Source: Syntrophaceae bacterium UBA4778
GTDB lineage: Bacteria > Desulfobacterota > Syntrophia > Syntrophales > UBA4778
Reading direction: 5' to 3'
DNA length: 7,000 nucleotides
NCBI GenBank assembly: GCA_002403175.1
Contig: DHHG01000255.1
Span: forward strand, 1 to 7,000
The translations under genes and the position numbers were made by a program. Within the stretch, counting starts at the first letter, position 1, and each line of letters starts with the position of its first letter. This document shows positions 1-6,160 of this stretch, piece by piece. The notes beneath the pieces were generated by a model. That model was not told the origin of the DNA. It ran no database searches and was given only the letters and a program-made list of their open reading frames with translations.

Positions 1-260
<260 letters not shown>

Positions 261-325
261 AATTTAAATAAATTTGCTCAGCTGAGAAACATTCCTATTC
301 GATTGTATAAAATAAATCATTGAGT
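261..325 (+). other. 23S-5S intergenic spacer of the rRNA operon
   Basis: This AT-rich spacer of about 65 bases has no tRNA gene. It contains a perfect 10-base palindrome, CTCAGCTGAG, at 277-286, which could fold as part of the pre-rRNA processing region. The role in processing is inferred only. Confidence 0.7.
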
Positions 326-443
326 TTTCGGTGACTTTAGCGAAGAGGTTCCACCCGTTCCCATTTCGAACACGGAAGTTAAGCTCTTCAGTGCCGATGG
401 TACTGCGTGGGTGACTGCGTGGGAGAGTAGGGCGTCGCCGAAA
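326..443 (+). rRNA. rrf: 5S rRNA
   Basis: This is a complete 5S rRNA of about 117 nucleotides. The terminal helix pairs TTCGGTGAC at 327-335 with GTCGCCGAA at 434-442, including one G-U pair. Between them lie the hallmark bacterial 5S segments CCACCCGTTCCCATTTCGAACACGG in loops B and C, GAAGTTAAGC, GCCGATGGTACTG and GGGAGAGTAGG. The ends may be off by one or two bases. It closes the rRNA operon and is followed within ten bases by an intrinsic terminator. Confidence 0.96.
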
Positions 444-452
444 TTAAATTTG

Positions 453-485
453 AGCCCCTGAGCTGAGTAAGCCGGGGGCTTTTTT
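453..485 (+). terminator. Intrinsic terminator of the rRNA operon
   Basis: AGCCCC at 453-458 pairs with GGGGCT at 475-480. The stem can be extended inward by T459-G474, G460-C473 and, past a bulged A, GC 462-463 with GC 471-472. A run of six T follows at 480-485. This is a strong Rho-independent terminator placed just behind 5S rRNA. Confidence 0.9.
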
Positions 486-490
486 ATTAG

Positions 491-600
491 GTGTGCCCAC
501 CGGCTGTATGCCACATGGAAGTGTAAGTCTTCTGCGGGTCCTGATGACGGGAACCGTTAGTCGAACAGCAAGATCTGAAGAAAGGGCAGGCAAACAACCC
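491..600 (+). mobile_element. Probable 5' fragment of a group IIC intron (domain I remnant)
   Basis: The stretch opens with GTGTGCCC, a typical group II intron 5' end (consensus GUGYG), six bases behind the terminator's T-run. Further in are elements I recall from group IIC introns such as the Oceanobacillus iheyensis one: a small hairpin GAAG/CTTC (518-521 with 529-532) around a TGTAAGT loop, a GGTCC/GGAACC-type helix (537-541 with 550-555), GTTAG at 556-560, ATCTGAAG at 573-580 and GGCAAAC at 589-595. Group IIC introns are known to insert directly downstream of terminator hairpins in this orientation, which supports the call. Likeness fades after about 598. There is no intron-encoded reverse transcriptase, domain V or 3' end before the next gene at 615, so this is a truncated, non-splicing relic. 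The right boundary is approximate. Confidence 0.72.
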
Positions 601-614
601 CGAATGTTTTTTCA

Positions 615-2381
615 ATGAGAGAAAGATTTGAAATAGCCGATAACAGTCTGGTTATTTACAGCGCTGCAGAAAAGAAATGGCTGTATTTCTCAAATCCAAT
701 AAGAATTCATATTGCTCAAAATTTAGAGTCTGTGGATAAAGTTCTGTGCGCAGTCGAAAAGGAAATTGGGCAAAATAATTTGCATGCAGCTGGATTTCTT
801 TCATATGAGGCGAGCCCTGCCTTCGATTCCGCTTTGATAACTCATGCTCCAACGCGTTTTCCCCTTGTCTGGTTTGGAATTTTTAAAGAACCGAAACGAA
901 TTTCCCTACCATCTTGTGTCAATGACAGCCCCTTCCATATGGAATGGGAATCGTCCCTTTCAGAGAAAGAATACAGTCAATCTTTTCAGAAAATAAAAGA
1001 ATGGATTCGCAGTGGCGATACCTATCAGGTCAATTATACATTCCGTCTGAGAGCTTCTTTTTCCGGTGATCCGTGGCAATTATTTCTGAACATGATCCGG
1101 TTGCAAGGGTACGGTTATGGTGCATTTGCAAATATAGATAAATGGGCTATTTGCTCTGCTTCCCCTGAGCTTTTCTTTTCGCTTGAAGGTGAAACTTTGA
1201 TTTCCCGACCTATGAAAGGAACGGTACCCAGAGGCGTTGACCTTGCGGATGATCGGCGTCAATCCGAGAAATTGACGAAATCCTTTAAAAACAGAGCCGA
1301 GAACGTCATGATTGTTGACATGGTTCGCAACGATATGGGGCGGGTTTGCAGTGATTGCGATGTAACAGTCACCGGATTATACGAACTGGAGAAATATCCG
1401 ACTCTTTGGCAAATGACGAGTTCGGTCAGGTGTGTAACGAAATCTGGTCTCAAAGATCTTTTGAGGGCTCTGTTTCCGGCTGCTTCAATTACGGGAGCGC
1501 CGAAAATCAGAACCATGCAAATTATTGCAGATCTTGAGAGCACCCCGCGGCAAATATACACGGGTACCATCGGTTATTTCTCGCCGGGCCGGAAATCTCA
1601 ATTCAATGTGGCAATCAGGACAGTTCTGATTGATAAAGAAAACGAGACTGCCGAATACGGTGTTGGAGGTGGCATCGTTTGGGATTCAGAAAGACGCGAT
1701 GAGTTTGATGAGTGTTACACAAAGGCGATGATACTTACAAATCCGCCAATGGAATTCGAGTTGCTCGAGACGATCTTATGGACTACAGAGACAGGCCTCT
1801 ATCTTCTTTCTGAACATATGGAACGGCTTTCGGGATCAGCCTCCTATTTCTCTTTCAGGATTGATCCCGTAGCAATTATCAACAAGCTCGAAAAAATGGT
1901 CCAAAAACTCCCAGGTCATTCGCATAAATTACGCTTGTTGGTTTCCCGGAATGGGAAAATTCAAATCGAAGCGGCTCCCATCGCTAAGCTCCCGACACCT
2001 TACCGCGTCAGGATTGCAAAATCACCCGTCAACTCCCGCAATCCTTTTCTCTATCATAAGACAACGGATCGTAGAATTTACGATCAGGCTAGAAGTGAAT
2101 CCCCAGACTATGAGGATCTTCTCCTTTGGAATGAGCAAGGGGAAATGACAGAATCCTGTTTGGGCAATTTAATTGTGGAGAAGGCAGGGGTGCTTCTGAC
2201 CCCTCCCATTTCTTGTGGATTGCTTGCGGGAACTTATAGGTCGTTTTTGCTTAAACAGGGCAGGATCAAAGAGACGGTTATTCACAAAGAGGAGTTGCCT
2301 GAGTGCTCACATTTCTATTTGGCAAATTCAGTTCGAGGAATTTGGGAGATTTTTCCGGATCTGTCATCAATTCTAGAATAG
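615..2381 (+). CDS. pabB: Aminodeoxychorismate synthase component I fused to 4-amino-4-deoxychorismate lyase (PabB-PabC)
   Basis: This cytoplasmic folate-pathway enzyme makes p-aminobenzoate. The N-terminal part aminates chorismate to 4-amino-4-deoxychorismate, using ammonia from a PabA glutaminase not seen here. The C-terminal part releases pyruvate to give p-aminobenzoate. Residues 1 to about 375 are the chorismate-binding domain: GDTYQVNYTF near 134, PMKGT at 199-203, ENVMIVDMVRND at 229-240, SITGAPK at 291-297, and GGGIVWDSERRDEFDECY at 351-368. Lys201 in PMKGT separates PabB from anthranilate synthase TrpE, which has alanine there. Residues from about 382 to 588 form a class IV PLP-dependent fold with the probable PLP lysine at 482 (LYHKTT) and TESCLGNL at 512-519. 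The length, 588 residues, is normal for the fusion. ATG 615 is the only usable start, since an in-frame TGA lies at 576-578 with no start codon between, but no clear Shine-Dalgarno precedes it. Confidence 0.95.
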   Translation: MRERFEIADNSLVIYSAAEKKWLYFSNPIRIHIAQNLESVDKVLCAVEKEIGQNNLHAAGFLSYEASPAFDSALITHAPTRFPLVWFGIFKEPKRISLPSCVNDSPFHMEWESSLSEKEYSQSFQKIKEWIRSGDTYQVNYTFRLRASFSGDPWQLFLNMIRLQGYGYGAFANIDKWAICSASPELFFSLEGETLISRPMKGTVPRGVDLADDRRQSEKLTKSFKNRAENVMIVDMVRNDMGRVCSDCDVTVTGLYELEKYPTLWQMTSSVRCVTKSGLKDLLRALFPAASITGAPKIRTMQIIADLESTPRQIYTGTIGYFSPGRKSQFNVAIRTVLIDKENETAEYGVGGGIVWDSERRDEFDECYTKAMILTNPPMEFELLETILWTTETGLYLLSEHMERLSGSASYFSFRIDPVAIINKLEKMVQKLPGHSHKLRLLVSRNGKIQIEAAPIAKLPTPYRVRIAKSPVNSRNPFLYHKTTDRRIYDQARSESPDYEDLLLWNEQGEMTESCLGNLIVEKAGVLLTPPISCGLLAGTYRSFLLKQGRIKETVIHKEELPECSHFYLANSVRGIWEIFPDLSSILE

Positions 2382-2403
2382 GATTAGGCAGCTCTCGATC
2401 CTA
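2379..2403. repeat. Short inverted repeat spanning two convergent stop codons
   Basis: TAGGAT at 2379-2384 is a perfect inverted match to ATCCTA at 2398-2403, with 13 bases between. It includes the stop codons of both convergent genes. A 6-bp stem without a T-run on either strand is a weak hairpin. It may help end transcription in both directions, but it does not meet the usual terminator pattern. Confidence 0.3.
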
Positions 2404-3084
2404 CTTCAAAACCGTTTCCGTCTCAATCTGCCTAAAGATATCGTGGAGGGACTCTGCATAAATTTGCTCGCGCTTCCCTTCCAGGGGATAGAATGGGTAA
2501 GCAAAAATCAAGAACACCTCAACCCAATTATCCAAAGTCGCCTTACGTTGATAAGAACGAAGTAGCTTTCCTTCTTTATTGTAGAGCTTAGAGGTTGTAG
2601 TATAATCCCAAGAATAGGGTATGGGGATGATAGTCAAGCTCAGCACGCTAATGGTGCCACTCAGAAACTCCTTTTTGAAGGACGACTCCTCCAAAAAATC
2701 AACCTCGATAGTATAATCGTTTGAGTGTCTTAATTTTTTAAGTTCCTGTCGACGAGCCGGGTTGTTAACATCAGTTGGTGACTCGGTAAAAGTTACATAG
2801 TTGGAAACATTGCTGAACTCATTAAAAGCATCACGGAAGAGATTATCAAAATCCTTGACGCCTTGAGACTTCAGTTTGGGAATAGCATCAAACCCGTGTT
2901 TCTGTTCCATATGCCGGAAAAGGAATAAGATGCTGGTATCTTTTGCACCGACATTCTTTTCTGTCGGGCGGTCGAAGCTCCCCGACATCTGTGAACGAGA
3001 AGCGGCACAGCCCGCAAGTACTCCCATGAGCAGAAGAATGAAAATAATTATAAAATTTGAGAATCCTTTTTTCGGAGATATCAT
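2401..3084 (-). CDS. Predicted lipoprotein of unknown function
   Basis: I do not recognise the family. The 227-residue protein starts with a lipoprotein signal peptide: Lys5-Lys6, a hydrophobic stretch at about 11-22 and the lipobox LAGC at 23-26. Cys26 would be lipidated, and Ala at the next position argues for sorting to the outer membrane in a Gram-negative cell. The mature part of about 200 residues is polar and charged, with two hydrophobic, aromatic patches near the C-terminus: LSLTIIPIPYSWDYT at 148-162 and WVEVFLIFAYPFYP at 187-200. It lacks a typical transmembrane helix beyond the signal. AAGGA (complement of 3096-3100) lies 11 bases before the ATG, and a plausible promoter lies further upstream. 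It converges on the pabB-pabC gene with only 19 bases between the stop codons, so it is a separate monocistronic unit with no functional clue from its neighbours. Confidence 0.85.
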   Translation of the reverse strand: MISPKKGFSNFIIIFILLLMGVLAGCAASRSQMSGSFDRPTEKNVGAKDTSILFLFRHMEQKHGFDAIPKLKSQGVKDFDNLFRDAFNEFSNVSNYVTFTESPTDVNNPARRQELKKLRHSNDYTIEVDFLEESSFKKEFLSGTISVLSLTIIPIPYSWDYTTTSKLYNKEGKLLRSYQRKATLDNWVEVFLIFAYPFYPLEGKREQIYAESLHDIFRQIETETVLK

Positions 3085-3120
3085 TTTTAAAAGAGTCCTT
3101 CCATGATCTTTCTTTTCGGG

Positions 3121-3149
3121 AATTTAAGATATTAGACTTCAGGAGTCAA
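3121..3149 (-). promoter_or_regulatory. Putative sigma-70 promoter of the lipoprotein gene
   Basis: Read on the minus strand, TTGACT (complement of 3144-3149) matches five of six bases of the -35 consensus. It is followed by a 17-base spacer and TAAATT (complement of 3121-3126), which matches four of six bases of the -10 box. Transcription would start near 3114, leaving a leader of about 30 bases that contains the AAGGA ribosome site at 3096-3100. The spacing is ideal but the -10 box is weak. Confidence 0.45.
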
Positions 3150-3659
3150 TTAATTTGATTCTCACAAAGCACTGATTGACAGGGTCTTAAAAGTATGCAA
3201 GGTTCGATCGGAATGATTAGAGGACTTTAAAAATACGAAATCTTTAGCACAGGTACTTATCTTTAGAACAGTATAGCATTAAAGAGACTCGCTAATATTA
3301 GAGATCGGATATTGTTTTCTCACGGTTCATCTGAGAGCGATCGAACATGTTTTGGATAAAGTTAGGTGATTTCCAGTCCCCCATTCTCACCGTATTAAGA
3401 AATCAAGATCTAAAATTATTCAAACTTTTCTGATGGTCTTCTGACTTAAAATAAGATAACGAAGCTCCGCAGATAATAAGGATTGCATCGTAGTATGTGC
3501 ATCGCATATGCACGAGGGTGAATAAATTTATATGCCTCATAGAAAACCTAGACCAATTATTCCTGTGTTGTGATGGCTAAACAAGATGGGGTAGACGGAA
3601 AATCAGTTTTCAAAGGATATCTTAAATTTGAGGTTCAATTCGAATAAATAAGAATGCTA
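3150..3659. other. Intergenic region without a convincing gene
   Basis: This AT-rich stretch lies between the divergent lipoprotein gene and the dehydratase operon. It must hold the operon's promoter, but I see no clear -35/-10 or sigma-54 pair close to the first gene. The notable content is an inverted repeat at 3497-3513, a 9-base inverted pair (GTTCGATCG at 3202-3210 and CGATCGAAC at 3338-3346), and a 28-codon reading frame at 3347-3433 that I could not support as a gene. No tRNA fold was seen. Confidence 0.6.
3497..3513. repeat. Inverted repeat GTGCAT-N5-ATGCAC, possible operator
   Basis: This perfect 6+6 base inverted repeat is separated by CGCAT and contains the 8-base palindrome GCATATGC at 3504-3511. 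The heptamer TGCATCG also occurs twice with a 14-base offset (3484-3490 and 3498-3504), so the left half is partly a direct repeat. It sits about 165 bases before the operon's likely start codon. A 17-base dyad is the size bound by many dimeric repressors, but no regulator gene is in the window, so the operator role is inferred. The stem is too short and lacks a T-run for a terminator. Confidence 0.35.
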
Positions 3660-3669
3660 GGGAGAGGAG
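3660..3669 (+). promoter_or_regulatory. Ribosome binding site that fixes the start at GTG 3678
   Basis: GGGAGAGGAG is a purine-rich Shine-Dalgarno with GGAG ending 8 bases before GTG 3678. The upstream in-frame ATG at 3654 has only AT-rich sequence (CGAATAAATAAGA) before it, and the Shine-Dalgarno would lie inside its coding sequence. The shorter start is therefore preferred. Confidence 0.7.
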
Positions 3670-3677
3670 ACGCCGAA

Positions 3678-4826
3678 GTGGAATCCAGGTCTAAATCAGA
3701 AACACTTGAGGAATTCATATATCCAGCAAAAACGCTCTTTAATTCCTATCTAGAGGACTGGAAAAATCAGGGGGGTAAGGTCCTGGGATATTTTTGTTCC
3801 TTTGTTCCGCCGGAAATAATTTCCGCAGCCGGCCTTCTTCCCGTGAGAATTAGAGCTACCGGGAATAAGGGAACGGAACTTTCGGACGCATATATGGCAA
3901 GCTTAAGTTGCAGCTTTTCAAGAAGTTGTCTCAATATGGCATTGGAAGGCGGCTATGACTTTTTAGATGGGATTATTTTTGGCAACTCATGTGATCAAGT
4001 CCGGCGACTTCACGATATCTGGAAACGAAAGATGCAGGTCCCATTTATTAAAATTTTAAGCATACCTCGAAAGACCGGTGATGACCAAGTCCAGTGGTAT
4101 CGTGACGAATTGGCTTCTTTAAGACAAGAGCTCGGTAATCATTTCGGAGTGGAAATTAGCGATGATTGTATAAGAAAAAGTATAAGGATGTATAACGAAA
4201 CGCGTCATCTGCAAAAAAGGGTTTTTAATCTTCTGAAGGTGAAGAACCCACCCATAAAAGGCTCCGAAGTCCTATCCATTTTGGTTACAGGAACTGCTAT
4301 ACCAATTGAACGTTACAACGCTCTACTAAAAGAATATCTCGATGCCGTTAGCAAAGTTGAGAGCAGTGCAGATGCCAGACCGAGGCTAATGCTTTTGGGT
4401 AGTATTTTAGATAATTCGGATTACGTAAAAGTTATTGAGGATGTTGGGGCCCATGTTGTTGCCGCTTCTCATTGCTTTGCAAAAGCAGCTTGGAAGGATG
4501 TAGTTGATGACCCTGGAGACCCTTTGCTGGCTCTTGCTCGCAGCTGTATCGCGGAACAGCCATACTGCCCGCGTATGTTTGGTGTCTTTCCTAAAACGGC
4601 AGCGTTTCTAAAAAGTATGGTCAAAGAATTTAAGGCGGATGGCGTAATCGGCGAACGTATGCAGTTCTGCGATCCCTCAGGTTTTCTAATGACCATGCTT
4701 AAAGACGAATTTAAGAAAGAGAATATCCCTTTTTTAGAGCTGGACAGGGAATATGTGTTAGGCGGTATCGGCCAAATGAGGACGAGGGTGCAGGCATTTC
4801 TTGAGACTTTGGAGGGAGGAAAATAG
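3678..4826 (+). CDS. 2-hydroxyacyl-CoA dehydratase / benzoyl-CoA reductase family, smaller subunit (BcrC/HgdB-like)
   Basis: This is one of two cluster-bearing subunits of an enzyme that performs one-electron (ketyl radical) chemistry on a CoA thioester in the cytoplasm of anaerobes. With GTG 3678 as start it has 382 residues, typical for HgdB/BcrC proteins; from ATG 3654 it would have 390. Family signatures are GYFCSFVPPEIISAAGLLPV near the N-terminus, SLSCSFSR, FGNSCDQVRRL, MQFCDPSGF and the C-terminal GGIGQMRTRVQAFLE. Three cysteines in these motifs, at 78, 105 and 331 (GTG numbering), are the expected [4Fe-4S] ligands and are all present. The next gene begins three bases after its stop. 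The sequence alone does not separate a dehydratase of hydroxyacyl-CoA from a reductase of aromatic acyl-CoA, so I give no gene symbol. Confidence 0.88.
   Translation: MESRSKSETLEEFIYPAKTLFNSYLEDWKNQGGKVLGYFCSFVPPEIISAAGLLPVRIRATGNKGTELSDAYMASLSCSFSRSCLNMALEGGYDFLDGIIFGNSCDQVRRLHDIWKRKMQVPFIKILSIPRKTGDDQVQWYRDELASLRQELGNHFGVEISDDCIRKSIRMYNETRHLQKRVFNLLKVKNPPIKGSEVLSILVTGTAIPIERYNALLKEYLDAVSKVESSADARPRLMLLGSILDNSDYVKVIEDVGAHVVAASHCFAKAAWKDVVDDPGDPLLALARSCIAEQPYCPRMFGVFPKTAAFLKSMVKEFKADGVIGERMQFCDPSGFLMTMLKDEFKKENIPFLELDREYVLGGIGQMRTRVQAFLETLEGGK
4811..4820 (+). promoter_or_regulatory. Ribosome binding site inside the preceding gene's 3' end
   Basis: GGAGGGAGGA is a near-ideal Shine-Dalgarno that lies in the last codons of the upstream subunit gene, 8 bases before GTG 4829. 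It supports the GTG start and suggests translational coupling of the two subunits, which are needed in equal amounts. Confidence 0.8.
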
Positions 4827-4828
4827 AG

Positions 4829-6115
4829 GTGTTACAAAGCATTAAAACAACGGAGCATCTGAACGGTTTTATCAAGGAATATACTGCCATGATCAAGCAT
4901 ATGGCAAAAAGTTCAGACGAGGAAATTCAGCTGCAGGTTCCTATGGTTCAGCTTCTTGTGGAACAGACTGAGTTACTCATTCAGTGCGTAGAAAAAGATG
5001 AACCGGTCATAATGAGCTGGTTCAATCTTGCGCCGGAGATTTTTTCAGCTATGGATGTCGTCTGGTACGATTTATCCCAGCTCATCGCTCCAACGGCAAG
5101 ATCGACGGTAAAGATATTGGCTGCTGCCGATCAACTCTCGCTTCCCAAAGACATTTGCAGCTTGCAAAGGTTGATGATGTCCGTAATCAGAAATGAGGAG
5201 GTTCCAGTTCCAACGGCAATTATAGCTCTTCTCTACCCCTGCGATGGCATTTCACCTTTTCACGATGCAGTGATTCAGCTATGGCGCAATATTCCATATT
5301 TCGCCATAGACCCTCCATATGAGAATGATGAGCGATCAATCGCTTATGCCGCTGGAGAATTCAGGCGCATGATATCGTTTCTCGAAGAACAAACAGGGAA
5401 AAAATTGGATTTCGACAGATTGAAAAAAACAGTGGAGGAATCCAATGCTCAATATCGGTTATTTATGGAGTACAACGAACTAAAACGGGCGATCCCCTGC
5501 CCCCATCAGTCTTTTTCCGGTACGATATTAGCTCCTATCACCCAATGCTTTTATCTATCAGCCGGAAAGCCGAGAGGCACTGCAATTCTGCAGAGTTTTG
5601 TTGACCATGCAGAAAAGCGAGTAAAAGAGAACAAAGGGTCCTCGTTCAAGGAGAGAATTCGGGTTTATTGGGCTGATCTGCCGCCTAATGCCATTATGGC
5701 TGAACTGAGGCCTTGGCTGCAAGAAGAGTGGGGGGCAAACGTGGTCATGGATTACGTAAGTGATTGTCCATATGAAATCATTGATACATCGAGCGAAGAA
5801 ACCATAGTGCGGGGATTGGCGAACAGGTCTCTGAATCATTCTTTCATGATCAGACAGGCGCGAGGTCGTATAGATACGGTAATCAATGACTATGTGCGGA
5901 TCGTGAAGTCTTATAAAATTGACTGTGTCTTCATCCCAGGTCACATGGGGCATAAAGACGGATCAGCTTCGCTGGGGCTTCTCAAAGAGGTATGCCGCGA
6001 GCTGGGTGTCCCATCTTTGTATATTGGCATGGATCTTTGGGATCCCAAATATACTCCTATAGATGAATTAAAAGACAAGATTTCGATCTTCTTCTCTACA
6101 ATGGAATTAGGATAG
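4829..6115 (+). CDS. 2-hydroxyacyl-CoA dehydratase / benzoyl-CoA reductase family, larger subunit (BcrB/HgdA-like)
   Basis: This is the second subunit of the heterodimer, with 428 residues, close to BcrB-type subunits. It starts at GTG with an excellent Shine-Dalgarno. Family features are LPKDICSLQR with Cys110, LLYPCDGI with Cys138, an iP-F-ID-PP segment near 150-160, FLEEQTGKKLDFDRLKKTVEESN around 186-208, ELKRAIPCPHQS, and a C-terminal GVPSLYIGMDLWDPKYTPIDELKDKISIFF. The spacing of Cys110 and Cys138 mirrors Cys78 and Cys105 of the partner, as expected for related folds. At the place where relatives usually read G-C-K for the third cluster ligand, this protein reads GHMGHKDG, with His375 encoded by CAT at 5951-5953. 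The cluster could use His375, another ligand, or have an altered role. The activator follows downstream in the same operon. Substrate unknown. Confidence 0.86.
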   Translation: MLQSIKTTEHLNGFIKEYTAMIKHMAKSSDEEIQLQVPMVQLLVEQTELLIQCVEKDEPVIMSWFNLAPEIFSAMDVVWYDLSQLIAPTARSTVKILAAADQLSLPKDICSLQRLMMSVIRNEEVPVPTAIIALLYPCDGISPFHDAVIQLWRNIPYFAIDPPYENDERSIAYAAGEFRRMISFLEEQTGKKLDFDRLKKTVEESNAQYRLFMEYNELKRAIPCPHQSFSGTILAPITQCFYLSAGKPRGTAILQSFVDHAEKRVKENKGSSFKERIRVYWADLPPNAIMAELRPWLQEEWGANVVMDYVSDCPYEIIDTSSEETIVRGLANRSLNHSFMIRQARGRIDTVINDYVRIVKSYKIDCVFIPGHMGHKDGSASLGLLKEVCRELGVPSLYIGMDLWDPKYTPIDELKDKISIFFSTMELG

Positions 6116-6148
6116 CGGTTCATTTTGGCTTTAAAAGAGATACAGGAT

Positions 6149-6153
6149 AAGGA
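6149..6153 (+). promoter_or_regulatory. Ribosome binding site that favours the start at ATG 6161
   Basis: AAGGA lies 7 bases before ATG 6161. The longer alternative start, TTG 6125, has only AGGA at 6109-6112, 12 bases upstream, in a less favourable arrangement. The family's proteins usually begin a few residues before the DVGSTT motif, which also fits ATG 6161. Confidence 0.6.
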
Positions 6154-6160
6154 TTACAGT

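Noticed and set aside
317..514. Open frame on the minus strand across the 5S gene
   Set aside because: It is antisense to the 5S rRNA and its terminator and encodes no recognisable protein.
1259..1570. 103-codon minus-strand frame inside pabB-pabC
   Set aside because: The opposite strand encodes highly conserved PabB motifs across the whole span, so this is a shadow frame.
2370..2379. 10-base palindrome ATTCTAGAAT at the end of the pabB-pabC gene
   Set aside because: It lies inside coding sequence, with no T-run or repeated partner, and is best explained by chance.
3176..3181. TTGACA, a perfect -35 hexamer on the plus strand
   Set aside because: No acceptable -10 box lies 16-18 bases downstream (AAGGTT at 17), and it is nearly 500 bases from the operon start.
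3199..3215. GGTTCGATC, which resembles a tRNA T-loop
   Set aside because: The flanking bases do not pair to form a T-arm, and no acceptor or anticodon stem can be found around it.
3202..3346. 9-base inverted pair GTTCGATCG / CGATCGAAC about 127 bases apart
   Set aside because: It is short and centred on the self-complementary CGATCG, so a chance match is likely. There is no coding region or target duplication to suggest an insertion element.
3347..3433. 28-codon reading frame, ATG to TGA, starting MFWIKLGDFQSP, with a weak GAGAG 9 bases upstream
   Set aside because: It is too short to support without homologues. The ribosome site is weak, and open frames of this length are expected by chance in AT-rich DNA.
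5558..5953. 131-codon minus-strand frame inside the larger dehydratase subunit
   Set aside because: The plus-strand product is a clear family member across this span. The antisense frame shows no motif and no ribosome site of note.
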